Positions 21,850 to 35,100 of a DNA stretch of 64,000 nt are shown piece after piece. The DNA comes from Theristus sp. LFF4_11 (Eukaryota > Nematoda > Chromadorea > Monhysterida > Xyalidae), in NCBI GenBank assembly GCA_030248135.1, contig JASANC010001219.1:62001-126000 (forward strand). The letters are read 5' to 3'. A model generated the notes under the pieces. It was given only the letters and a program-made list of their open reading frames with translations. It was not told where the DNA came from and ran no database searches. Every line of letters starts with the position of its first letter. The stretch's first letter is position 1. A program made the translations under genes and the position numbers.

Positions 21850-24780
21850 ATGGCAACATTTCTCACAGTGACGGTAAGAATGACATTTCTCAGAGCCGTT
21901 AAACTGCAAACCAAAACACACTTCACTCATTGTTGGTGTTTGTTCAAGGAGCCACAAAACCATCGACACTCCACAAAAGTTTTTGTTGTAGCTTTTCAAT
22001 AGAAAAAACACGGCAACTGTTGCCAAAGAACAAGGCACACCGGAATAGCAGCAACATGGCACAAGATTTTTGTTGCTCGGCGTTCAATAGTGGCACAACA
22101 AGAGACACCATGAAAGAGCTGTAAAAACAGAAAAAGTTAGCGTGAAAAAGTTGCGCGCGGTTCTCTCCAAACGCAAAACTGGAACACGAGACCACGCAGT
22201 CAGCTGATTCGCTGGTGATCACGTGATGCGTGCACTCTGTGCAGGCGTTGTTGTGGTGAGCAGGCGGAGGTTGGTGTGCATAGAACGCATATGCAGCACG
22301 GGGGGTGACCACACCAGCCAATCAGCTGATTGCCCATAATTTAGAGTTCGACTGTATATGCAGGTGTTGGTGGCGGTGCTGGCGGCGGCCGGCTCTGCGA
22401 ACGAGCCGCTGTCGGAAATGCTCGCAAGGGCCAGTGAACTGCTGTCGCGCGACATCGACAGCAGCAGCCTTACTGGTCGGGTGCGCCGTCAAATTGCGCC
22501 CGGTCAACACCGGACACGCGCGTACAACGCCACTTGTGTCGATGCGACTCAAACGATCGTGACGGAGCTGAAGGAGCGATTTCTGCGATATTCGACAGAG
22601 TGTTTGAAACGGTACGGTACGACTGGTGGATGTATAGGATTGTGTTTGTTTCAACCTGTCAGTTTTGTTTCTCTCTAGCAGAATAATGTCGAGCAGAACA
22701 ACGGGTCTGGTGTGCTATCTGGTGGGAGCAATCTGAAAGTTTTTCTGCAGTGACTCGCCGGTTTCGCGTAAAATTCAATCCAACCGCTGCCGGACGAGAC
22801 CCTTGATGATGATTTGGATGTCTATGAGCAATGATTCGTTGTGAAATTCTTGGTTAAAAATCCGTTTTTTTGAAAATTTGGGAATTTTTAACCATTGTGC
22901 TGTAAAACTGAATCTGCTTGACCGAACGGGACAAAAATTTTGTCAGAAAAATGGCAATTTATGTTTTATCAATGCTGAAAATTTCAGCTCATAATATTGA
23001 AACACCAGCCAGTGACAGCAGTTTAAAAATGGAACCTTTTTTTGGCCCACCCTCTAGTGTAACCACCAGACCATGCCCGCGAACAACGGCGATGACAATG
23101 GAAGAAGCGGACACAGTAAAGGCGGTGGTGATCGAGAATGCAGCGTGTCACTCAATTCAAGAAGCACTGCTCGACTTCGCTAACGGGATGACAGACGCTG
23201 TGTGGTAATGTTTTTTTGTTGTTGTAAAATGGTGTATTTTGTTTGCAACATGCACTGAGAGAACTTTTTTAGTTTAGTTCTAGTCTGAAGACAGTGCATT
23301 CCCAAACAGCATGTCATACCAAAACATTGAGAGGCCCAAAAGTCGTGTCATACCATTCTGCGTGCCAACGCTCATACCATACCATTTAGCGGCTCAAAAC
23401 GGTGTCATACCATTCTGCGCGCCAACGCTCATACCATACCATTTAGCGGCTCAAAACTGTGTCATAGCATTCTGCGTGTCAACGGTCATACCATACCAAT
23501 ACCATTGAGTGGCTCAAAACCCGTGTCATACCATTCTGCATGCCCAAAAAGAGGTGGAAAAAGCCAGCAAGCGGTGCACTGGACTAACGGAAACCTGAGA
23601 AGCGCGCCTGGCCTGGGTGCGTTTTCGAGGCCAATAGCAGCATTGGCATTGCCCCTTACCGTGATCATCAACATCACAACATCGCAGCCTCGCCACTGCA
23701 TCAGTGGTCGGTCACGGGCACGCAGAATGGCATTGCAAGCATTTTGGGCCGGATAATGCTATGGTATGAACTTTGGCACGCAGAAAGGTGCGGCCGACGG
23801 TAAGGGCAGTGGTAGTTTTAAGCGTGCAGTCCGTGTTTTAAGCGTAGAGATTGTGGTGGTGTTGCACGCAGTCGCAAACAAATACCTTGCATGTACAAAT
23901 AGTGATTTGATACACCCCGTTCTTTCATTAGTGCACTGTTTCGGCACTCAATTTATTAGTGCGCTGTTTTACTTTTTCGTTCCAGCTGTGCTTGCCATCG
24001 CAAGTTTACAAGGAACGAGAAATGTCGCATGCTGAAGCACCAGTTGCTGGAGATGTACGACACACAGTGAGTGACGAAGTTTTGCAAAATGGAAAACAAC
24101 GTTTTGCTGTTTTATGGAATGATCACACGCTGAAAAATGAGAGTGTCTGCTGCCCTACCCGCCAGGGGTGTGTCGTGTCCCGTGTCCCGGAAATAAAAGT
24201 GATCACAAACTTCAAGTGTACAGTTGCCACTTTTTATTCCGGATTAGGACGGGATACTACGCGGCATACCTAGGCGGAAAAGCACCGACACCTGTGCGGA
24301 CAGATGTTTTTAGCGTGATATTGCAGTGGAACGCCGATCTGCTACCGCACGGAGGCTGGTCGGACCACTTTTGCCCCATTACTGAGCGGAATCCCAAAAA
24401 GCATAGTAGAAATTCCTAAGAGTTCTGCGTTCAGCTGGTTTCTTTTTCGTTTTTTGGTCTAAAAACCGATTTCGCGAATTGATTCACGAATGTACAATTC
24501 TTAAAACCGACCGCCAAAAATACTGCTTACCAAAAAACGCTGCTTTTCACGTGTGCTGCTGTACATGGCGTTCATTTCGCCTTTTTCTTGTACAGGAATT
24601 TTTACCAACCAAAAATACACATTCTTTAGACAGGTGGCCGCATTAGAAGAAATGTGTCTGCCATACTGGAAAGAGTTAGCGCTGGATTGTTTACTCGATG
24701 AGCGATTGGTCAGAGAATTGTCAATCATTATGGGTGCACGGTTTACGGACCACCACAAGGAAATAATTGAGATGTACTGA
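21850..24780 (+). CDS. secreted cysteine-containing protein, tandem copy 2
   Basis: Exons 21850-21873, 22364-22611, 23058-23204, 23986-24066 and 24630-24780 encode 216 residues with the same phases as copy 1. The first 43 codons (signal plus pro region) are identical at nucleotide level to copy 1, and the RVRR site is kept. The mature part carries replacements such as NPF to LTG and YAA to DAT in exon 2, and twelve changes in exon 3. Exon 4 is 9 nt longer. The exon 4 donor GTGAGT again overlaps an in-frame stop (TGA). Intron 1 is longer here because of an insertion that includes a family C element ending 7 bp before the acceptor. The family is unrecognised; likely a secreted, possibly proteolytically processed protein. 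Confidence 0.72.
22196..22356. mobile_element. MITE family C copy adjoining a splice acceptor
   Basis: GTCAGCTGATTCGCTGGTGATC ... CCAATCAGCTGATTGC, ending TTTAGAGTTCGACTGTA. The left terminus is trimmed. It lies 7 bp before the exon 2 acceptor of secreted gene 2 and is absent from gene 1. Confidence 0.75.
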
Positions 24781-24894
24781 CGAAACAGTATCATGAAGAA
24801 ATAGCACTGATAAACGAAAAGACGTTACTAATTTTTTTATTAATGGCATCCTTTATTTTGGTCCCGAGACTAAATGCGCACATAGATGGGTAAA

Positions 24895-24985
24895 CAGTTT
24901 CAGGCATTACGCGGGAATTCAAAATTGGCAGAGTGATCCGAATGCCCTAAATAGGGCCGAGTCACTTAGGCGATTTTGAATTGCC
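24895..24985. repeat. interspersed repeat family K, inverted copy
   Basis: Reverse complement of the 10450-10540 segment with a few changes. It lies 50 bp after the end of the duplicated unit. Confidence 0.6.
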
Positions 24986-25796
24986 ACATACATAACGATT
25001 GAAACTAGTTTCCTTTCTACGTCTGCAAACGCATTCAGTCGCAGAACTGAAAAAAATTGCTATACTAATTACTATTTTCGATTTTACCGTTTTTTCTGCC
25101 GCTTTATATTATCATTGCATTGTAACCGTACAACTGATGCAAATAATCGCGACTCCATATAGTGGCGTATACGGAAGAATTTCGATTTCACCGTCTGTGT
25201 GATTTTTTTGGTTATTCATGAATTACCATACTAATCGATCATCTTATGTTTGTGATTATCACCTTTTTTATTTCTGACGATCAGACTGAAGGTATGGCCG
25301 GACACTCCGGAAAAGTGCCAGGAAATGCCAATAATTATGAAATATACCAAACGTTCATGAGGTGAAGAACAACGAATGAATGGTAAACACAGTTTCGCTA
25401 AAACTACAAAACAGCGTGTTATTGACCACACAAATCATGTCGAAACAGAGCTGGCAATTCAAGGAACCATCCAAATCACATTGTTTTTGGTCAACCAATA
25501 AGCCCAGAGCGAAATCAGCCGAGTGCTTTGGAAAATAGAGCAGATACACGACAAAAACACGCATTGTATATTATACGATCATCGAGAGCTTGCAAAACCA
25601 TTGCAATCAAAGCCGCGCTAGAAACAGGTGCCCGAACGGGTGTCCGGCGTCATATCCGTCAATGTCCCGCGTGGCGTTCCGGAACAAAAAAATGGCAACA
25701 CACCGAGCAAACTCGGCTTTTTTTTGACACAATTTTTTGGACACCACGCAGGACACCCGAGCGGACAGCACACCGGACACCTTTTCAGCGTAACTT

Positions 25797-25962
25797 TACA
25801 GTCGAACTCTTAAATTATAACCAATCAACTGATTGGTCGGTTATGCGTTTCTGCACAGAGACCATTGCTGCGGTGGCGCTGTCCTGCACAGAGCGCATGC
25901 ACTCACGTGACCACCAAACCAACCAATCAGCTGATTACCTATAATATCACGTTCGAGTGTAC
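25797..25962. mobile_element. MITE family C copy
   Basis: Ends ACAGTCGAACTCTTAAATTA and TATAATATCACGTTCGAGTG, with CCAATCA motifs inside both ends. Flanks 24986-25796 show no gene. Confidence 0.8.
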
Positions 25963-26076
25963 TGATTGTTTTACAACAAAAAAGCCAACCCCTTCAATGC
26001 AAAAAATCAAATCACAAACCACACGCCCAAAAAAAAACAACAAAAAAATCAAACCACCGAACCGCGCCACGAACAA

Positions 26077-28022
26077 TCACAGACCGACGATCACCTGGTC
26101 CGGCCGGAACAGCGGCTGACAGAACGGCGCCGCCGCCGCCACGGACACGAAGAAGCAGGACGCAAAGACGCCGGCGACGAGGCAGACGACCAGCACACCA
26201 ACGAACACGATCAGACGCGCTGCGTTCGCGGCGCCGTCCAGTTTGTGCACGGCGAGGCGACAGAGTGTCGCCCAGACGACCGTCGCGATCATGAACGCCA
26301 GCTCGCGGCCCTCCTGCAGGTCGCCGCCGCGCCAGATGTACGCGGCCGAGGCCGCTTCGCGCAGTACCCAACTGTATGTAGAATTGGGTGGTTTTTTTGG
26401 TCCGAATCCGGACCTGCATGTTTGGCAGGCGCACCGGTTTGCGCAGTACCCAGCTGTAGAAATGGGTAGATTTTTTTGGTCCGGACCCGGACCTACATGG
26501 TTGGCAGGCGTGTTGGTTTGCGCAGTACCCAGCTGTAGAACTGGGGGTGGGTTTTTTTCGGTCCGGACCCGTACCTAGGGTTAGGGGAAAAAAAATCCGG
26601 ATTTTTTTTAAAATTAAAAAAAAAATTTTTTTTTAAATTTTTTTTACAAGTTAGGTTTGTTCGAAGCGTCTCGTCGAGCTGAGTTCATCTAGACTATTTT
26701 CAGAACGATCCGGAAAACTATAAGAGCGAAAATCGTGTTTTATTGAAATTATGTCCATTTCATAGAGGGAAAGTTGCATTTTCAACAGTAAAACAGGACA
26801 ATTTTCGACGTGTACTTGAATATTGAACCGTTCTTAGTTGTTCCTCTTTAGAAAATTACCAAAATTTGACTGTGTTCAAAAATTCCTGTTTGCTGTAGCT
26901 AAGTCGGCAACCCCTGTCGACCCGGTCGCCCCCCCCCCCAAGACACTTACTTTCAGGTTCAACCAGCTATGCTATCTGCCACATGGCGAGAGCCCACTCT
27001 TCAAATCATCGTATCGAAAACACGTACCATGATTTCGCGATCACGTTGCGGGCAACTGACAGACGCAAGTTTAACACGTTAGTTTAGCTCAGCACGCAAG
27101 TTTTAACATGTGGCCATGTTATCGGGTATCTGAAAAACGGTCGTGTGATGTGGTATTAACCAACATCTCCGCTCCAATTGTTTAACAATATATCGCACAA
27201 CTCCATTGTAGACCTATAACATACGCCAATCAACAAAATATCATGTTCATCTCATGGCCTACCGACTGAAAAACATGTTCGAAAAACTGAAAAAACGAAA
27301 AAAAAAATAAATAAAAATTTTTTTTTTCAAAGCCCCTAACCCTACCCGTACCTACATGTTTGGCAGGCACGTCGATTTGAAGTTTTTTTCGTACACTGAC
27401 AATTTGTCGAACCAAGTGCAGATTATCGATTTTCACTGGAGCTAAGCGACTCTATGAAAAATTTCCTGTTTTCACGCGTTTTTTATGGACACGATTGTTG
27501 GTAGGCAAGCACGCTGAAAATCGACAGTAAATTTTACCGTGCTAGCTGGGCGGGTATCCAGAAGAAAAACCGTGAAAACTGGAATAATTCCTCACAGAAC
27601 AGCGGCGCAACGAACACCGCTAATCAACACACTTCACCATCCAGCGAGCAGAAACAGCAGCACAATCCGCCCTCTCCCATCGGAGACACTCACGTCGTAT
27701 AGCAGACGTACGCGACGCCGGCGACGACGGCCAACGCGCACAGGTATCGCCAGGCCGGTCGTCGCGTCGCGTTCGGTCGTACGGCGACGCCAAGGGCGAC
27801 CAACGACCCGACGGCGTACACCGGCACCCAGATCCACCAGTCCGCATCGCTCGTGATCAGAATCGAAGCGCGCGCCGTCATCAGCACTGCTGCGAGCACA
27901 TTCATGAATCGCCACACGGCGCCGTGCTCGGCGGGTGACGCGTTGCTGTGCTGTTGTCGCTGTTTCGTTCGATCGCCGTCCGAACGTTTCGCCGGTGACG
28001 GTGATTTGCTTTTTGACGGCAT
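26077..28022 (-). CDS. TMEM220-like transmembrane protein
   Basis: Two minus-strand exons, 27694-28022 and 26077-26371, join at phase 2 (donor GTGAGT) and encode 207 residues. A basic/Ser N-terminal tail of about 35 residues is followed by hydrophobic segments AVWRFMNVLAAVLM, WIWVPVYAVGSLVAL, YLCALAVVAGVAYVCY, ELAFMIATVVWATLC and IVFVGVLVVCLVAGVFAS. The order WRFMN, then WIWVPVYAVG, then LQEGRELAFMIATVVW matches TMEM220 family proteins (human has an EEGREL segment before a hydrophobic stretch). Human TMEM220 is about 160 residues, so this one is longer at the N terminus. The molecular function of the family is not established. The gene is divergent from the zinc-finger gene at 29144. Confidence 0.72.
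26359..26580. repeat. three tandem copies of about 80 bp spanning a splice acceptor
   Basis: GCGCAGTACCCA(A/G)CTGTA followed by GGTTTTTTTGGTCCG and TTGGCAGGC repeats at 26359, 26441 and 26520. The first copy contains the exon 2 acceptor of the TMEM220-like gene, and the other two keep the same CTACAG-type acceptor on the minus strand. A further fragment lies at 27340-27375. Confidence 0.8.
27112..27283 (+). repeat. 172-bp interspersed repeat, copy 2
   Basis: Near-identical to 145-316 and in the same orientation. It lies in the intron of the TMEM220-like gene. Confidence 0.75.
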
Positions 28023-29143
28023 TGTTACTGTTTCTTCTTGTTGTTAGTTGAGCGAGTGTTTCTTGTGACGTTTTTGACTTGTGAATGTTATGTGGTGAAC
28101 GTACGTTGACCTGGCATGTCAATATAGTGTGGCAAAAATTTTAAAGGTGCATGCATCGCTAATAAAGACGTTAAAAATGCGTTCATGAATAAATAACGCT
28201 GGCAACAATGGACGAGGTCCCGTTTGCGTTCACGAAGAAGTTTATTCAGCGCCAATTTATTCATGCAATTTCTGGCGGGAGCGAATTCTCATGAATGCAC
28301 ATTAAAAGTGATACGCATCGAAAAAAAGCTGTACGGTTTGTGGGGAAGTTTTGAAAGTGGTGACTTCTGTGTCTGTACTGGCTGGCTGCAAGACAAATCA
28401 GGTTATTGCTTGTCAACGGCTGATCAAATAAAGCATTGAAATGAAACCGAACATGAAGTGAAACGAACATGAACGACAAAACAGTCAACAACTTGGATAA
28501 AACATGGTTCACTTCACACTAAAATGAGTACGCTGCATATCGAATATTGACAGATATGATGATATTGTTGAAGAATTGTGTGTGGTGCCTCTAGCAGCAG
28601 GCAAGACGCAACAAACAACGATAACAAAAAAACGCTCTCTTCTTCTCCAAAAACGCGCATCTGTGGAAGGGTGATCGACCTTGCAGCAACAATGCAGACA
28701 CGTCGAAAACAGCAGTATGGTGGGTAACGTAAGGTTTTATGCATCAGTTACTCTGTTTTCCTGTGAATCCAAACAACAACAACAACAACAACAGCGGCAG
28801 AATGTTGTGTGTATGTTTCGCACTGTGAAACATCTCTCATTTTCTGCGTGTCATGCCAACAACACGAGAAACCACCCAGCTTTGACGTGTATACGCAATA
28901 CGCAGTATGGTCGATTTCTAGTGACGCACTTAAACGAAAGCTGCTCTTGCTCCACACTCAATCGTCCACACAGGTCTTCTACAAATCAATTTCCACACGT
29001 TGCCACACTTTAATTGGTGGTTTTGATCAAAGTTGTGCGACTTTCACAATCGATTGCCTATGTAATTACACATTTTTTTCAGAACAGAAATAACCCAAAA
29101 AAATTCACCAGGGAAAAACTTGGCGAGAAAAAAAAGTGAAACA
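28023..29143. promoter_or_regulatory. divergent intergenic region
   Basis: Separates the TMEM220-like gene (minus) from the zinc-finger gene (plus), so it should hold both promoters. TTTTTTCAG at about 29074-29082, 62 bases before the ATG at 29144, is a candidate spliced-leader acceptor. A CAACAACAACAA run at 28770-28795 is the only other feature. Confidence 0.35.
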
Positions 29144-32100
29144 ATGTCGGACCGACCGAGACACAAGCCGATTCAGCCGCCGAGTCCGAATAATCGCGCC
29201 AGCAGCAGTCGATCGTCGGGCAGAGATCCCGGCGGCGGTGGACAGTCCAAGTTGAAGCCGAGTGTTTTTCGTCGGCTTGGAAGCGGCAGCAGCAGCAGAG
29301 AGGTGAGCGGCAAGAGGGTTCTGAAAAAAACTGTGACTTTTGTACTGGCATCTATGTGCAGTTCACAAAATCTCCGTTTGTGCAAGTTCACAAACGCGCA
29401 TACTGCATTATTGGATTCTGATAAGATGATGTTGGGGTGTCGTGTACCATACCATTACCAGTGCTTTATGATGGCAAATTGGCCACCATATGAACCTCGG
29501 GGCAATAATGTTCTCATCTTCAGTTGCTCTGAATATTTCCATAACAGATTGAAAATTTCGAATCCTGCGTCCGAATAAAACTGAACTGAACTCTGTAAGT
29601 CATGGCCAATATCGGCTGATTGGCTGCTATTGAATTGAGCTCACTGATTGGTCTCACCAGTTCCATCACGTTACCGCAGATGCTGCAGTAATGAGCAACG
29701 ACTCCATGCAGCACACGCAATATGATTCAACAGCCAGACTGCACAAATTGCGCACATGGCTTTACAGTTCCGACCGTGTCCACAACTTTCCACAGTGTCC
29801 ATCCACAAATTTCCATTTCCACAAATCAATTTTCCAGCGCACCAGCAAACCACGCTCATCACTGACAGCGACGCTTAGCAATCGTCCATCGACGAATAAT
29901 CGCCGACGCGCCGCAGCAGCGCCGCCGCAGCGCGAGGGTCGCGAGATCTGTCGTCGGTTCATGTTCAAGGGACAATGTCCGTTCGGCAACGACTGCATCC
30001 ATCTGCACATCAGACGCGCCGGCGACACGCGCGGTCTCCAAACGCAATCGTTGAGCTTCACTCGAAATCGACGCGACAACGTCGCCAGTCGAACGAACGA
30101 CCACCAACAACAACAGTCGCGACGGTCGACGTTCGCCAGTAGTCGCCGCGATCATCGGGCTGACAGGCGGAATGAGAATCGATCCGCCGAGACGTCGGCG
30201 GCGTCGTTGCAACGCGAGAAACAACGCAAGGTCGAGATCTACGACGACGATGCGCTCGTCGTTCACTCGAACTCGAGTGCGTGTATGTTTGTCGGCTTAA
30301 CTGGTTTTGGGTGCAGTTGGACAAACGTTATATCCATGAAGGATTCATATACAGGCATACAGCCTATCTCGCTAATATATGCAACTAGCTGATTGGTTGG
30401 TCATAGCAATTCTCAGAGCTGATTGGTTAGTCATGAGCAACTCTCAGCGCTGATTGGTTGGTCATTACGTCATGTTGCATATATTTTCCAGATGGACTGT
30501 ACATACACCTGACATTGTTTCATATTAGTATTTCGTAATATAAACGGTCGACTATTCAATAAGTAGTAATCAGTCAGTTAGTAATTCACGGACACAACAC
30601 CAATCCGTCACAGCTTACTCTAAAAGTGTCGAAGCACGCGCTTAATCTCGTTGAAGCCAGCTTTCATAGCGAACACATTTGAACGTTAAAATGGACAGTA
30701 CAGCCTTTTTCGTGTTAGTAAGTTTGACAAACGACCAATTCATCACTCCAGGTAACGCTCAACTGAAACAACCGTCCACTTACGCCTCCAGTCGCAAGCG
30801 AACGCACACCGAAACCGAGGATGATCGACGATCGCCAGTTGAGCCGGACGATCGAGGGGCGAAACACCGACGTCAGGAGCACCATAAAGAATCGTACGAA
30901 CACGATCCATCGGCCGGAAATGACCGGAACCAGGAAGAAACAGCAGAAGCGAAAGTGCGCGAATCATCGAGAGACGGTCGTGGTGAAGAAGAGGACGAAC
31001 ATTTGATGGAGAAACGACAAAAACTGCGACGCCAACTCGAACAATTGGACAACGGTCGACGTCGGTCGGTCAGGGAGAACAGCACGGAAAACGAGGTAAA
31101 GTGGGTAAAGTGCTTGGCTGAGAATCGTGTATTTTGTTTCACACGTTCTTTCAATCCAATGTGGCACGCACAGTCTCAAACGAACACATAAACGTCATCA
31201 AGCACGGCAGTGTGTTTTCTGTCGCCCACCAATTGCTAGTGACCGTGCAACATTGGACAAAGAAACACAAGATGAAGAAAGTGCGTGGTCTGTAGACAGT
31301 TGCACGTTTTCAGCGATGTCAGCGGTTAGCTGGAGTTCATCTTTATTTTCATGCAAAAAGAATACAATGTTGCACTTGTACAAATGTCATGGAAAATTTC
31401 GCAACTTTTCCAGGAAATCACCGTTGACCTCCCTCAAGATCAGTCGTCCGACGGCGAGGCGAACTCAACGGCGACAACTCCGGTCTACGATCGCGACCAA
31501 TCGACGCACAGCAATCAGTCGCAATCATCGCCTGAGAAGCGCCAGTCACGACTGGAGCAGATAGTGAGTTTCCATCTGTATTGTTGGATATCGCATGAGG
31601 ACTTTTCTGCGACAAAAGCAGATAGCCCAGTTTTTACCATTTCGTGAGATTTCTCATCAGCATTTTCTTATTTCCAAAAATTGGAAAGACTTTGAGGTTT
31701 GTGAAACTGATTTATCCCTCATATCAACAGGAAACCAATGAGAACCGCTCCGACGGCCACCAGGACAGCAGCGACGGCGTGGACGACGACGAAGACGAGG
31801 AGGAGGACGATGACGCAGTTTCAGAGCCGACCCCTCCACGTCGTACTCTGTCATCGACCGTGAAACCGGTGGTGATAAAACCGGAAGCTTCGCGTGAATT
31901 ACCGGGGATATACAACAAGGAGCCGAAAGAGCCGAGTAGCCATCGTCATCACCATCATCATCATCATCATCGTGTCAGTGACGATCGTCGTCAACAACGA
32001 GCGAAGAAAACAGCAGAATCAGACGAGGAAGAAACTCGCGCGACACAATCGGATCAACGGAGTTATCGGCAAGAGAAACGAGAAGAGCGACCGGAAAGCA

Positions 32101-35100
32101 AACAACGGGACAAGGAAGCGCTATCCAGTGACCATCACCACCGTTCGAAGCATGATCACCGTGACAAGCATTCGGAAGAGCAGTCCGGGAAATCGCACCG
32201 CGAACTCGGTGCAAAGGATCGAGAGAGGACTCAAGAGAGGATCAACCGCGATATTAGTGCGGAACGGCCGCATCATAAGCTCCACCACCGTCACAAACAC
32301 AGCAGCAAGCATTCGGCGGACAGAGATTACAAACAGGCAGGATGGAAATGTGTTTTATATTGATTTGGTTGGATTGGTCAGGTTATCGGCACAATTTGAT
32401 AATAAGACACTGTTGTTGTAGTTTTTATTCCTGTGAGCATGTTTATTACTGTTTTATTACTCTTGTTTATTACAACTGCGTCAGGCGGGCTGCGTTTCTC
32501 GCCTATTTCCGGTACAGGAACGCTCGCTCGGACGCTGGCGCACAGTAGCTAGCAGTCTTAAACCAATACATCATTTATTCCAGCAAGACACATCAGCGGA
32601 GCGCGCCAGCAGCAGCCAACTGCGACGAATCCGAGAACACGACGACGCCTCGCTAGACAAAGAGCGAACGAGCGACCGCGATCGGTCTCGTGACGATGGG
32701 GAGGACGTACGAAACCGAACTCGCCAACCGAAAGGCCCACGAACACCGGAGGCGCCGCCGCCTCCCGATCTGGACGATCAGCCCGGCGACAGACGTGAGT
32801 CACGAAGAAAAGACGTTGAGGACGACGGAAGACGGCGACATCGCGATGATCGCAGCTCCTCGGCGCGAGCACGTGAACAAAAAACTGATAAACGTCCGAA
32901 GGAAGAGCAAGGTGAACAAATGTTTGAGCCACATCGAGAATTCGGAGTAACAAACGCAGTGTTTAGGCCCGTTCATACTGTTTAGGCCCGGCACACGGCA
33001 CGTCACGTCTCTGTTTTAGCACTCATTTGTTTTTGGCTAGCATGAATTATGCCTTCTGGCAGCAACTAAAATCCACGATTTCTGTTTCAGACAAGCCCAG
33101 CAAAATTGATACGCGAGACAGTCGATCGAAGTACAAGTACACAACAAAAGAGGACGCGGCCGACCAGAACCGAAAGCCCTCTGCTGAGCGCAGCCACCGA
33201 CGAGAGGAACCGTCAGCGAATTTAGCAATAGCGGCAACAACAACAACAACAGCAACCGACCACCGTGACCATCGGTACCAATATCGTCGACACCCCTCGA
33301 AAGAGCAAGCACCTCGTACGCCGCCGCCACCGCCACCAAAGTACAACGAGAAAGTGGAAGAAAAACCAAAAGGAGAGAGAGACGAGCATCGATCAAAACT
33401 GGATAAGCGAGAACGAGAATCACACGAGAGCCGCGACGACCGATTTGCGAAACATGACAGGGAACGAGACATAGTGCAGTCGCCAATGAAGGCGGCACGG
33501 GACGGCGACCGTGACAGATACGAGAGACTGGATGACAAAGAGAGACGTCGTCGAGACGATCAGACGAAAGAACAACGGCACCATCGCGATGATCGCGCGT
33601 CCGCCGGCAGGGATTCGGATCGAGCTGAAAAATACCACCGAGACAGTAGACGGGATGAGCAGCAGTCGACCTCGACAAGGTGTGTCGACACAAAAATCTT
33701 GGAACATAGTCTTTCGAATTAAGAACACCGTTCAAACACAACGTCGCTGATTCGATTCAAGCAAAAACTCAAAAACTCACTTTCAGGAACAATCTGGACC
33801 GGGATCAACGACGCGACGACTCGTTGTCGTACGAGCAACGTTATCGCTCTCGACAGCGTATCGATGAGAAGTTTGAAGACACAAAATCATCGCGTGATGT
33901 TTCCCGCGGTGGAGCCACCGTTGGAGACAGCGACCAACTCCGTAGCAGTTCGCGTGCGAGTCACAGATCGGCCAGTTCCGGCGGTCGACGAACGCATTCG
34001 CAACATCGTGGTGGCCGAAAACCTGAAAAAGAACAATCGGAACAAGCAGCGACAACGACGTCACAGTCAAAACAAAAGCAACGTCACAGTCCAACAAAGT
34101 CCGAAAAAAGTGGAGGCGCCGTAGAACAACCGTCCCCGAAAAGTGCTTCGAAAACTTCAAGCAAAAAGAACGATTTTTCGAGATTATCAATCGCGAAGGA
34201 GATCGAAGCTGAAACTGAAGGTGAGGTCGTGAAACATTTTTTACCGTTCTTTTTTTGAAAGTTCATGCGCGCGAAACGTTGGATGGTCTTGAAACGAATT
34301 GTCGCCCTCCAGTAATTGCTGTTTGTTATAAAGTGGGTTTGAATTGGAAAATGGAAACTCAAACGGAAGAATTTTCAAAACGGAAATCCAAATCCAAGTA
34401 TTTTTGTGCACCTAACAAATGTGTGACGGGCGCTCTGAAAACAGATCAAACAAACACCTCTCTTTATCTTCCGTCACAAAAGAAAGAAACAAATAGAGAA
34501 TGAGTGAAAAACGCGAAGGTCGCGTCAATATTAAGAAAAAAGCAAGAACGCTGCAGCAGCAGCCTGATCGCATAAAAGCTGCGGCGTCCGTTCATCATTC
34601 CACTGTCGGTCATCTTCATCGGCAGGATCGGGATTTGCGGCACTATTTGCTCGATCGTGCACTCGATCTCGATCTTGACACGAACACTCGTATTCGTCCT
34701 CCACCATTCGAACGCGGTCGCGGCGGCGGCGTGGATCGACGGATTTCATGGCATTTCTCGTGTCGCAGTCGTCGTCGTCATCAGCAACCACAACACTTGA
34801 AAACGGAATTGGGGTTTTTCAAACGTGTTTCCGTTTTTTTCGGTCAATCCACAAATCATCAATCAAAAGAAACCTCGTTGACTTGGGTGGAACAGTGATA
34901 GAGTTCTTGATCGATTGATGATTTGTCAAAACTCGGAAGACGTTTGAAAAACCACACCTCGCAGTTTGACGGACAGCGCGACAGAGAATCCAAGAAACCG
35001 ATTCGTGGTCGAACGTTTCACATCGACAGCAACAAGCGAACGAGAACTTCCAAGAGTCACTTCCAACAACAACAACACCTGTTGTCGTCGTCGTCGTCGA

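Larger units (their letters stand above)
16336..24844. repeat. direct tandem duplication, two units of about 4.2 kb
   Basis: Unit 1 spans 16336-20533 and unit 2 spans 20534-24844. Both begin ATGACCTATTTTTTTAAACG and both end near GACGTTACTAATTTTTT. Their first 700 bp are almost identical, and the segment 19511-19770 differs from 24115-24375 at only about four positions. In contrast the coding exons differ strongly. The left edge of each unit is a 230-bp inverted-repeat element (AAACGTGTCC ... GGACACGTTT) at 16345-16565 and 20543-20765. Confidence 0.88.

Noticed and set aside
26012..26434. 140-codon minus-strand frame overlapping the TMEM220-like exon
   Set aside because: Different frame from the phase-compatible membrane-protein exon; Arg-rich from GC-rich codons.
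33037..33741. 234-codon minus-strand frame
   Set aside because: Antisense of zinc-finger gene exon 7; the sense strand has the phase-consistent Arg/Asp-rich coding.
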